A stretch of DNA of 6,900 bases from an uncultured Eubacteriales bacterium (GCA_900553315.1 USCW01000087.1:1-6900); one strand, 5' to 3'. Positions 1 to 5,589 are shown, counted from the stretch's first letter. Made by a program: numbers and translations. Notes: generated by a model from the sequence alone, not told the origin.

Positions 1-11
1 CGGGAGGGGGC

Positions 12-52
12 CCGGGGGAGGCGCTTCTCTTTAGAGAAGCGGCCTCCCCCGG
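12..52. repeat. Long GC-rich hairpin downstream of the LCP gene
   Basis: Bases 12-29 pair with 34-52 around a 4-base TTTA loop, giving 18 base pairs with a single bulged G at 42. Flanking bases 2-7 (GGGAGG) can pair with 56-61 (CCTCCC), which would extend the structure across almost the whole first 61 bases. It begins ten bases after the LCP stop codon (minus strand), the usual place for a transcription terminator. No T-run follows the stem on either strand, however, so it is not a standard intrinsic terminator. It could instead stabilise the mRNA 3' end, block read-through from the gene beyond the left edge, or be one copy of a dispersed palindromic repeat. Confidence 0.6.
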
Positions 53-61
53 AGTCCTCCC

Positions 62-991
62 TCACTCGTTATCTTCGTCCATGATCAAAAAGCTGTTTTG
101 GAGGTAGTCCTCCATGGCGGCGCGGCAGGCGTCCCAGTCGATTTCCTGAACGGACATGCTGGCGTAGGTGATGGGGGTCGCGGCGCCGTCGGGAGGAAGA
201 CGCAGCTCCTCAATGGTGCAGCCGCGCAGACTCATGGCGTAGTTCATCGCCTCCACCATCTCATCCGTGGAAACGTTCGTCATCGTCGCGTTGTCCAGCA
301 CCGTATCCACCAGCCGCCGCGCATCCTCCAGCGTGATCTCCCGGCATTGATCCGCCAGCGTGGACAGCACCGTGCGCACGCGCTGCGTCCGCATAAAGTC
401 ACCGCCGCCGCCCACCTTGCGAATGCGCATGTAGATCACCGCGCTGTGTCCGTTGAAGTGATACGTCCCCGCACCCTTCAAGCGCGGCGTAGTGGAGTTC
501 TTCGGTATGGCATAGCGCTGCAAATAGCTGGACTCGCTGGCGGTGATCTCAATATCCACACCGCCTAGGAAGTCCACAATGTTCGAAATCTGGCTAAAGT
601 CGAACAGAATGTACTTCTCGATCTTCACACCAATGTGCTCGCTGATGACCTTGCACAAGGCTTCCGGGCCGTAGTTCTTTGCAATATAATTGATGCGGCC
701 GATCTTTCCGTCGGGGCGCTTCACCAGCGCGTCCCGGATAAAAGAAGTCAGCATCACACGATGCGCCCGGGTGTCCAGCGTCGCCAGCACAATGCCGTCC
801 GTGTTGCCCAGATTGTGCGGCTTGCCCGTCCATTGATCCACGCACAGCAGCAAGTAATGATGCTGCCCGTCCAGCGGCTCCGGCAGCTCGTCAAAGGGAA
901 TGGTCTCAATATCCTTGGGCATGTCCGCCAGCGCAGGAACGGCAGCCAGCGCCAGAACCAACGCCAGCAGGATGCACAGCATACGCTTCAT
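62..991 (-). CDS. LytR-CpsA-Psr (LCP) family protein, secreted
   Basis: 309 aa. LCP proteins transfer lipid-linked glycopolymers such as teichoic acids or capsule to peptidoglycan outside the membrane. Residues 1-22 form a signal peptide: a KR start, a Leu/Ala-rich core, and an ALA|D cleavage site after Ala22. The LCP domain covers about 46-215. It shows LLLCVD with Asp52, NTDG with Asp65, SFIRD with Arg86 and Asp87, a GGPE-like YGPE (107-110), DFLGGVDIEI (140-149), YMRIR with Arg189 and Arg191, and GDFMRTQR with Arg201 and Arg204. The tail after 215 has no recognised domain. Two oddities: the usual RSDT motif reads NTDG, so its Arg is missing, and the N-terminus looks cleavable where most family members keep a membrane anchor. 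The start at 991 is chosen because the signal peptide begins there and AGGAG lies 10 bases upstream. An in-frame extension to 1222 would run through the promoter region. The family call is firm; the glycopolymer substrate is unknown. Confidence 0.88.
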   Translation of the reverse strand: MKRMLCILLALVLALAAVPALADMPKDIETIPFDELPEPLDGQHHYLLLCVDQWTGKPHNLGNTDGIVLATLDTRAHRVMLTSFIRDALVKRPDGKIGRINYIAKNYGPEALCKVISEHIGVKIEKYILFDFSQISNIVDFLGGVDIEITASESSYLQRYAIPKNSTTPRLKGAGTYHFNGHSAVIYMRIRKVGGGGDFMRTQRVRTVLSTLADQCREITLEDARRLVDTVLDNATMTNVSTDEMVEAMNYAMSLRGCTIEELRLPPDGAATPITYASMSVQEIDWDACRAAMEDYLQNSFLIMDEDNE

Positions 992-1055
992 AAACGACGT
1001 TCTCCTTTTCTTCACGCACGGAGGCGTTTTCTCTCTTCCACATGCTAACGTATCA

Positions 1056-1089
1056 GGGGTCCTGTTTTCTTCCATGGAAAAAGCTCCCC
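1056..1089. repeat. Imperfect inverted repeat in the divergent region
   Basis: GGGG at 1056-1059 faces CCCC at 1086-1089. Between them lies a perfect 10-base palindrome TTCCATGGAA (1070-1079) flanked by T-rich and A-rich arms. It falls inside the predicted 5' leader of the LCP transcript, just after its predicted start, and upstream of the tlyA promoter. It could be an mRNA leader hairpin or a repressor site. No regulator family is recognised from the motif. Confidence 0.3.
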
Positions 1090-1096
1090 AAACATA

Positions 1097-1125
1097 AGGA
1101 TAACACAAGCGCCCCGCCTTTGCAA
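1097..1125 (-). promoter_or_regulatory. Probable promoter of the LCP gene
   Basis: Read on the minus strand, a -35 box TTGCAA (1120-1125) and a -10 box TATCCT (1097-1102) are separated by exactly 17 bases, and TGT directly before the -10 makes it a TG-extended type. Each box matches consensus at four of six positions. Transcription would start near 1090 and give a leader of about 100 nt before the ATG at 991. This is a sequence-pattern prediction only. Confidence 0.45.
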
Positions 1126-1176
1126 TCCGCAGGAGAACAGGACGCGAAGGTGGGGCTCCCCGCCGGGGCGGTTTTG

Positions 1177-1185
1177 TGCTATAAT
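1177..1185 (+). promoter_or_regulatory. Extended -10 promoter of the tlyA-murI transcript
   Basis: TGC followed by a perfect TATAAT (1180-1185) is a strong TG-extended -10 element. There is no recognisable -35 box 16-18 bases upstream, where the sequence is GC-rich, which extended -10 promoters tolerate. The expected start is near 1192, about 24 bases before the ATG at 1216, leaving a short leader that contains the GGAGG site. Confidence 0.6.
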
Positions 1186-1215
1186 ACATGCACCATACTT
1201 CTTTGGAGGCTGAAC

Positions 1216-2046
1216 ATGGCAACGAAGGTCAAAAAGGTCGTGCTGCTGGATCGTCTGCTCAGCGAGGGCTTTTTCACCAGCAAGGAAGAGGCCGTACCTT
1301 ATTTGATGGGCGGTCAGGTCTACGTGGGCAGTCAGCAGCAGACCTCCGCCGCCGCGAAGGTCGATCCCCTGCTCCCCCTCACCGTGCGCGGGCTGGATAT
1401 GCCCTACATCAGCAAGGGCGGCCTGAAGCTGGAGGGCGCGATCCGCGACTTCGGCATACAGGTGCAGGATCGCGTGTGCATCGACGCGGGAGCCTGCACC
1501 GGCGGCTTTACCGACTGCTTTATCAAGCACGGCGCGGCGAGGGTCTACGCCGTGGAAGTGGGCTTCGGCCAGCTGGCGGGCTCCCTGCGGCAGAACCCGC
1601 GGGTCGTCAATCTGGAAAAGACTAATATCAGCGACGAGAAGCTGCTGCACCTTGACCCCGCGCCCGATCTGGCCAGCGTTGACCTGAGCTACCTGAGTCT
1701 GCGCAAGGGCATCCCCGCCTTTGCCGAGGTGATGCACCATCAGGGCGAGCTGCTCTGTCTGGTGAAGCCCCTGTTCGAGACGGAGGACATGGAGGCCCGC
1801 CGCACGGGCGTTTTGCCGCCGGAAAAGTATCTGCCAACCCTGCTCGAGCTTGTGCGGGACGTAAACGCCTTGCCTGAAACACAAGCGAAGCAGGTAACGT
1901 ACAGCCCCGTCACGGGCAACAACGGCACCCACGAATTTTTTCTGCACGTAGTGCTGGGAAGCGACGCGCCCGCACCCGACCTGACCGCCGCGTGCGAAAG
2001 GGCCGTGGCGAACGTGCTGGCGCTCGCGCCATATCATAAAAAATAA
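1216..2046 (+). CDS. tlyA: TlyA family rRNA 2'-O-methyltransferase (hemolysin-like annotation)
   Basis: 276 aa. TlyA proteins methylate the ribose 2'-OH of cytidines in 23S and, in some bacteria, 16S rRNA, using SAM; they are often annotated as haemolysins. An S4 RNA-binding domain spans about 9-65 (LDRLLSEG, GGQVYV). It is followed by the linker PYISKGGLKLEGA (63-75) and an FtsJ/RrmJ-type methyltransferase domain. The SAM loop is DAGACTGGFTDC (90-101). The catalytic K-D-K-E set known from this family is intact: Lys71, Asp156 in VDLSYLSL, Lys184 in LVKPLFE, and Glu240 in THEFFLH. The length is typical. The start at 1216 has GGAGG (1205-1209) six bases upstream; the longer open frame back to 1042 would cross the promoter. 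In many Clostridia and Bacilli tlyA sits with xseB, ispA, dxs, argR and recN. Here it is followed by murI, which is less usual. Whether it modifies one or both rRNAs cannot be told from sequence. Confidence 0.92.
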   Translation: MATKVKKVVLLDRLLSEGFFTSKEEAVPYLMGGQVYVGSQQQTSAAAKVDPLLPLTVRGLDMPYISKGGLKLEGAIRDFGIQVQDRVCIDAGACTGGFTDCFIKHGAARVYAVEVGFGQLAGSLRQNPRVVNLEKTNISDEKLLHLDPAPDLASVDLSYLSLRKGIPAFAEVMHHQGELLCLVKPLFETEDMEARRTGVLPPEKYLPTLLELVRDVNALPETQAKQVTYSPVTGNNGTHEFFLHVVLGSDAPAPDLTAACERAVANVLALAPYHKK

Positions 2047-2092
2047 AGAATTTCCGTATTTTATACACAGCAAACAGGAATCGAGGGATCAT

Positions 2093-2878
2093 ATGGAAGC
2101 AAGCATGAACGCCCTGCGGGAGCGTCCCGTGGGTATTTTTGACAGCGGCGTGGGCGGCATCAGCGTACTGCGTGAATTGCGGACGCAGCTGCCGCAGGAG
2201 AACGTAATCTATTACGGCGACACCGCCTACGCCCCTTACGGCACCAAGCCCCCGGAGGTCGTCATGGCCCGGGTGCGGCAGGTCATGGCTGAGCTACTCG
2301 ACCGAGACGTGAAAGCGGTGGTCATTGCCTGCAACACCGCCACCAGCGTAGCGGCGGCCACCCTGCGGGCAGAAATGACCCTGCCCATTATCGGCATGGA
2401 GCCCGCCCTGAAGCCCGCCCATCAGCTGCGCCACGGAGGCCGCATTCTGGTCATGGCTACGCCGCTGACCCTGCGTCTGCCCAAGTTTGAGGCGCTGATG
2501 ACCCGCTACGGCGAGGGGGCCTCCCCCCTGCCCTGCCCCGGACTGATGGAGCTGGTCGAGGAAGGCAAGCTGGACGGCCCGGAAATGGAGGACTATCTGC
2601 ACCGTCTCTTTGCCCCCTATCGGGATACGCCGGTGGATGCGGTGGTACTGGGCTGCACCCATTATGTGTTCCTGCACCCGATCCTGCGCCGTCTGCTGCC
2701 CGCCGAAACGGCGATCTTAGACGGCAATGCGGGCGCCATCCGCCAGCTCCGCCGGGTGCTGGAGGAGCGGAATGCCCTGCGCCCCGAAGGCGCGTCAGGC
2801 TGCGTAGAGCTGCACACCAGCGGCGATGAAGCCCTTGTCCTGCCCCGCATGAAGCAGCTGCTGCAGCTGCCTCAATGA
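2093..2878 (+). CDS. murI: Glutamate racemase
   Basis: 261 aa, normal length. MurI interconverts L- and D-glutamate in the cytoplasm without a cofactor and supplies D-Glu for peptidoglycan precursors. All signature motifs are present: GIFDSGVGG (14-22) with Asp17 and Ser18, YYGDTAYAPYG (40-50), ACNTATS (79-85) with the first catalytic Cys80, and GCTHY (187-191) with the second catalytic Cys188 and His190. The gene lies 46 bases after tlyA with no clear promoter or terminator between, so the two are probably co-transcribed. The start at 2093 has GAGGG (2083-2087) five bases upstream. A second in-frame ATG at 2105 (MNALRERP) is also possible and would remove four non-conserved residues. With the divergent LCP gene, it gives this part of the window a cell-wall theme. 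Confidence 0.95.
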   Translation: MEASMNALRERPVGIFDSGVGGISVLRELRTQLPQENVIYYGDTAYAPYGTKPPEVVMARVRQVMAELLDRDVKAVVIACNTATSVAAATLRAEMTLPIIGMEPALKPAHQLRHGGRILVMATPLTLRLPKFEALMTRYGEGASPLPCPGLMELVEEGKLDGPEMEDYLHRLFAPYRDTPVDAVVLGCTHYVFLHPILRRLLPAETAILDGNAGAIRQLRRVLEERNALRPEGASGCVELHTSGDEALVLPRMKQLLQLPQ

Positions 2879-2881
2879 TGT

Positions 2882-2896
2882 ACAAAACGGTTTTGT
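2882..2896. repeat. Perfect 7-bp dyad just after murI
   Basis: ACAAAAC (2882-2888) and GTTTTGT (2890-2896) are perfect inverted arms around one central G. AATGA (2874-2878, overlapping the murI stop) and TCATT (2896-2900) form a further, slightly offset pair of arms. The one-base centre makes this a poor RNA hairpin and more like a DNA operator. There is no T-run, so it is not a terminator. The regulator is unknown. Confidence 0.3.
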
Positions 2897-2943
2897 CATT
2901 TCCAAATATCCCAGCCATGTTTCATAAAACTTTGACAAAGAAT

Positions 2944-2973
2944 AGCTTTGTATAAATACAAGGCTTTTCTTTT
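2944..2973 (+). terminator. Probable intrinsic terminator of the tlyA-murI transcript
   Basis: AGCTTTGTA (2944-2952) pairs with TACAAGGCT (2957-2965), nine pairs including one G-T, around a four-base TAAA loop. A T-rich tract TTTTCTTTT (2965-2973) follows directly. The stem is AU-rich and hence moderate. It lies about 65 bases after the murI stop and just before the predicted promoter of the next gene, which is the expected position. The same symmetric TTGTAT/ATACAA core could alternatively be a protein-binding site. Confidence 0.45.
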
Positions 2974-2984
2974 GGCGTTTTTTC

Positions 2985-2993
2985 TGCTATACT
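2985..2993 (+). promoter_or_regulatory. Probable extended -10 promoter of the EF-G-like gene
   Basis: CTATACT preceded by TG gives TGCTATACT (2986-2993 plus flank), a TG-extended -10 element closely resembling the TGCTATAAT before tlyA. No good -35 box lies 16-18 bases upstream. A perfect TTGACA at 2932-2937 is too far from it, and its own nearest TATAAA (2951-2956) is only 13 bases away, so that pair is unconvincing. Expected start is near 3000, giving a leader of about 90 nt that contains the 3014-3053 hairpin. Confidence 0.45.
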
Positions 2994-3013
2994 GTTTCCA
3001 GAACATGGAACGA

Positions 3014-3053
3014 GGCCGTGGAGTCCTATATAGCAGTCGAACGACCCGCGGCC
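3014..3053 (+). promoter_or_regulatory. 5' leader hairpin of the EF-G-like gene
   Basis: GGCCGTGG (3014-3021) pairs with CCGCGGCC (3046-3053), eight pairs including one G-U. GTC (3023-3025) with GAC (3043-3045) extends the helix inward past a bulged A, leaving a 17-base loop. The hairpin begins about 14 bases after the predicted transcription start and ends about 24 bases before the GGGGAGG ribosome site. No T-run follows, so it is not an attenuator terminator. I do not recognise it as a known riboswitch or ribosomal-protein leader. An mRNA stabiliser or a protein-binding leader is possible. Confidence 0.4.
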
Positions 3054-3090
3054 CCGGTAATCACAAATCTATACGGGGAGGAACACGAAC

Positions 3091-5181
3091 ATGGCGGATT
3101 ATTTGACCACGAACATCAGGAACATCGCCCTCATGGGACATGGCGGCGAGGGCAAGACCACCTTAACGGAGGCGATGCTCTTCGCTGCCGGCATTATCGA
3201 CCGTCAGGGCAAGGTTGAGGACGGCACGACCGTGACCGACTTTGAGCCCGAAGAGAACAAGCGCAAGTGTTCCATCAGCGCCGCCTGCGCTCCCATCGAC
3301 TGGAACGGCAAGATGCTGAACGTCATCGACGTTCCCGGCTACTTTGATTTTATCGGCGAGATGGTCGGCCCCCTGCGCGTGGTGGAGACTGCGTGCATCG
3401 TGGTCAGTGGCGTCACCGGCTTCAACGTAGGCGCGGAAAAGGCGTTCAAGCACGCCGTGAAGAGTGGCGTAGGCCGTATGTTTGTTATCAATCAGATGGA
3501 TCGTGAGCACGCGAGCTTTGACAAGGTGACGCAGCAGCTTCGCGACCGTCACGGCTCCTGCGTGGTGCCCGTATTGATGCCCATCGGCGAGGGCGCGGAT
3601 TTCCGCGGCGTAGTCAACGTCTTGGAAAAGAAGGCCTACGAGGGCGCGTACAAGAACAGCGTTGAGATCCCCATGCCCGACAACATGAAGGACAAGGTGG
3701 ACAAGGCCTTTGAGTATCTGACCGAGCAGGCCGCCGCAGCGGACGACGATCTGATGATGAAGTATCTCGACGAGGGTGAGCTGAACTACGACGAGATTCT
3801 GCAAGGCTTCCGCAAGGGCATGAAGGACGGCGACATTGTGCCTGTATGTGCGGTTTCCGCGCTGACGGGCGTGGGCATTGCCCGCATGATGGATCTGATG
3901 GCGAAGTATCTCCCCTCCCCGGCGCACGACGGCATCACCCACGACGGCTTCAATCCCCGCACGGGCGAGGCGCAGGTGCGTGTCTGCACGGACGATCAGC
4001 CCTTCTCCGCCTTCATTTACAAGACGATCGCCGACCCCTTTGTGGGCAAGCTGAGTCTGTTCCGTATTTTCTCCGGCACGCTGACCAGCTCCACCACGCT
4101 GTACAACGTGAACAAGGACAAGACGGAAAAGAGCGCGGGCATTTATATCCTGCGCGGCAAGAAGCAGATTGCGAAGCAGATTCTGCACGCGGGCGACTTG
4201 GGTGCGCTGGCAAAGCTGCAATACACCTCCACCGGCGACACGCTGGCGGATTACAACGAGCCTATTCAGTACCCGACGCTGGCCTATCCCGCGCCCTGCA
4301 TGAGCAAGGCGGTTTATGCGGCGAAGCAGGGTGAGGAAGACAAGGTCTTCTCCGGCTTGGCACGTTTGATGGAAGAGGATCCCTCCATCAAGCTGGAAAA
4401 GAATGTAGAGACCACGGAGACGCTCTTGTCCGGTCAAGGCGAAATGCACTTGGACGTGATCCGCAACAAGCTGGCGGCGAAGTTCGGCGCGAATGCGGTT
4501 CTGCAAGACCCGAAGATCCCCTATCGTGAGACGATCCGCAAGGTTGTGAAGGTGCAGGGCCGCCACAAGAAGCAGTCTGGCGGACACGGTCAGTTCGGCG
4601 ATGTATGGATCGAGTTCTCGCCCTGCCGGGACGGCGGACAGGATTTCGAGTTTGAGGATGCCGTGGTTGGCGGCGTGGTACCGCGGAACTTCATTCCCTC
4701 CGTTGAGAAGGGTTTGCGTGAGAACATGGTACACGGTGTGTTGGCCGGTTATCCGATGGTCGGCGTACACGCGAAGCTGTACGATGGTTCCTATCACCCG
4801 GTTGACTCCTCCGAAATGGCGTTCAAGACGGCTGCCCGCATTGCCTACAAGAAGGGCTGCATGGAAGCGAATCCCGTCTTGATGGAGCCCATCATGCACG
4901 TAACGGTGACGGTGCCGGACGAGTACATGGGCGATATCATGGGCGACATGAACAAGCGTCGCGGCCGCATCATCGGCATGAATCAGACCGATGGTATGCA
5001 GCAGGTTGAGGCGGAAGCGCCTCTGGCGGAGATGTTCAAATACGCAACCGATCTGCGCTCCATGACGCAGGCGAAGGGCGCGTTCAAGATGAACTTCGAG
5101 CGCTACGAAGAAGTGCCGCAGGCCATCTCCAGCAAGATCATCGAGGCGCATAAGGCCGATCTCGCGGACGACGAGGAATAA
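3091..5181 (+). CDS. Elongation factor G-like translational GTPase (EF-G paralogue)
   Basis: 696 aa with full EF-G architecture: GTPase domain (about 8-285), domain II, domain III (with GQGEMHLDVI), domain IV and domain V. The P-loop is GHGGEGKT (16-23) rather than the GHIDAGKT of translocase EF-G. The switch I end reads KRKCSIS (58-63), so Ser61 stands where EF-G has its invariant Thr. The G3 motif is DVPGYFDF (80-87), so Tyr84 replaces the catalytic His of DTPGH. G4 is NQMD (134-137) and G5 is SAL (256-258). Domain IV keeps GRHKKQSGGHGQFG (490-503) and HPVDSSE (569-575). These changes mark the widespread EF-G-like/EF-G2 group, some of which show weak or no ribosome-stimulated GTPase activity. 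Canonical fusA normally sits with rpsL, rpsG and tuf, none of which is here. GGGGAGG (3075-3081) precedes the ATG by nine bases. The gene appears monocistronic, with its own terminator. Its precise role, whether backup translocation, ribosome recycling or stress translation, cannot be read from sequence. Confidence 0.9.
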   Translation: MADYLTTNIRNIALMGHGGEGKTTLTEAMLFAAGIIDRQGKVEDGTTVTDFEPEENKRKCSISAACAPIDWNGKMLNVIDVPGYFDFIGEMVGPLRVVETACIVVSGVTGFNVGAEKAFKHAVKSGVGRMFVINQMDREHASFDKVTQQLRDRHGSCVVPVLMPIGEGADFRGVVNVLEKKAYEGAYKNSVEIPMPDNMKDKVDKAFEYLTEQAAAADDDLMMKYLDEGELNYDEILQGFRKGMKDGDIVPVCAVSALTGVGIARMMDLMAKYLPSPAHDGITHDGFNPRTGEAQVRVCTDDQPFSAFIYKTIADPFVGKLSLFRIFSGTLTSSTTLYNVNKDKTEKSAGIYILRGKKQIAKQILHAGDLGALAKLQYTSTGDTLADYNEPIQYPTLAYPAPCMSKAVYAAKQGEEDKVFSGLARLMEEDPSIKLEKNVETTETLLSGQGEMHLDVIRNKLAAKFGANAVLQDPKIPYRETIRKVVKVQGRHKKQSGGHGQFGDVWIEFSPCRDGGQDFEFEDAVVGGVVPRNFIPSVEKGLRENMVHGVLAGYPMVGVHAKLYDGSYHPVDSSEMAFKTAARIAYKKGCMEANPVLMEPIMHVTVTVPDEYMGDIMGDMNKRRGRIIGMNQTDGMQQVEAEAPLAEMFKYATDLRSMTQAKGAFKMNFERYEEVPQAISSKIIEAHKADLADDEE

Positions 5182-5197
5182 ACGGATTTATATTCAC

Positions 5198-5237
5198 AGC
5201 GGACGGGCAGAAATGCCCGTCCGTTTCTATATGTTTT
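5198..5237 (+). terminator. Intrinsic terminator of the EF-G-like gene
   Basis: CGGACGGGCA (5200-5209) pairs perfectly with TGCCCGTCCG (5214-5223) around a GAAA tetraloop. An outer G-T and A-T pair add to the stem (5198-5199 with 5224-5225). A T-rich tract, TTTCTATATGTTTT, follows from 5224. It starts 17 bases after the stop codon at 5179-5181. This is a classic Rho-independent terminator and separates the EF-G-like gene from the transcript that follows. Confidence 0.88.
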
Positions 5238-5280
5238 GCTCAAAAACGCAACGCAAATTTCACCGGATTGACAAATTCTC

Positions 5281-5309
5281 TTGACATGCGGTTCAATCAA
5301 ATGTAAAAT
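5281..5309 (+). promoter_or_regulatory. Near-consensus promoter of the pre-rny transcript
   Basis: A perfect -35 box TTGACA (5281-5286) and a -10 box TAAAAT (5304-5309, five of six) are separated by exactly 17 bases. This is the strongest vegetative (sigma-A type) promoter in the window. The expected start is 5316 or 5317. A second TTGACA at 5268-5273 has no -10 partner. The start lies about 270 bases before the rny start codon, so the promoter serves either an independent RNA gene or a long rny leader. Confidence 0.75.
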
Positions 5310-5315
5310 AGAGAT

Positions 5316-5533
5316 AGTCAGAGTGAAAGCGTGTGCAGATTTATGCTGTGCTGGACATTGCGCCGGGGAAAAGCGGGGTGCGTTTAGGCCGACTTTTCCG
5401 GGCGTTTGATACATCAAAACTGGATAGGCGGCAAAGCCGCGGAGGGAAGAAAGCGTCCCTGCGTCGGCATGGTTCTTTGTGCCTAAATGGGTTGTGGATC
5501 GCCAAAGGCGGGCGCCAATCTGTACACTTTTTT
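5316..5533 (+). ncRNA. Candidate structured ncRNA, rod-like, possibly 6S RNA
   Basis: This stretch lies between a near-consensus promoter and a T-run (5528-5533) and has no convincing reading frame. Hand folding gives a rod. P1: 5331-5341 pairs with 5517-5527, 11 pairs including one G-U, ending exactly at the T-run. P2: GCGCC (5360-5364) with GGCGC (5511-5515). A central bubble follows: 5365-5380 opposite 5490-5510, with a small CGCC-AAA-GGCG hairpin (5500-5510) on its 3' side. P3: 5381-5387 with 5483-5489. P4: GCCGAC (5388-5393) with GTCGGC (5463-5468). P5: GGGCG (5400-5404) with 5454-5459. Apical hairpins lie at 5405-5418 and 5428-5440 (GCGGC-AAA-GCCGC). Length near 215 nt, closing stem, large central bubble and 3'-side hairpin all resemble 6S RNA, which binds vegetative RNA polymerase. 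A competing local stem (GGAAAAG 5367-5373 with CTTTTCC 5393-5399) exists. Alternatives are an rny leader regulator or an unnamed RNA class. The structure is seen; the 6S identity is inference. Confidence 0.5.
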
Positions 5534-5589
5534 CTTGGACGATTGATTGAAAGAAATTAAGAATCCAAACAGAAGGAGAGTGAAGCAGA

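Noticed and set aside
992..1222. N-terminal extension of the LCP protein back to 1222
   Set aside because: It would place 77 extra residues before a normal signal peptide and cover the divergent promoters. The start at 991 has its own ribosome site.
1045..2073. 342-codon minus-strand frame opposite tlyA
   Set aside because: Antisense shadow of tlyA; composition typical of GC-rich antisense frames, no domain.
3018..3218. 66-codon GTG-started frame overlapping the start of the EF-G-like gene
   Set aside because: Lies in the leader hairpin and another frame of the real gene; no ribosome site; product is a His-rich shadow.
3163..5151. Long open frame (662 codons) on the minus strand opposite the EF-G-like gene
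   Set aside because: Low-complexity His/Arg/Leu-rich product with no recognisable domain, a by-product of GC-rich codon use in the EF-G-like gene. It has no ribosome site and overlaps a clear gene completely.
3091..5181. Calling this gene canonical fusA (main translocase)
   Set aside because: Catalytic His replaced by Tyr, switch I Thr by Ser, variant P-loop and no rpsL/rpsG/tuf neighbours; it fits the EF-G-like paralogue group.
5316..5533. Known riboswitch, T-box, tmRNA, SRP RNA or RNase P RNA
   Set aside because: I looked for their signature motifs (T-box AGGGTGG, cobalamin GCCACTG, the c-di-GMP core, SRP GGAAGCAGC-type loop, RNase P GAGGAAAGTC, a tRNA-like end for tmRNA) and found none. 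GCAAAGCC near 5431 resembles part of a c-di-GMP aptamer, but the rest is missing.
5333..5560. 75-codon frame starting with GTG before rny
   Set aside because: No ribosome site before the GTG, no recognisable protein features, and it runs through the inverted repeats and T-run that fit a structured RNA better.
5535..5563. Second promoter directly before rny (TTGGAC with TAAGAA, 17-base gap)
   Set aside because: Only three of six matches in each box; not better than chance in AT-rich spacer.
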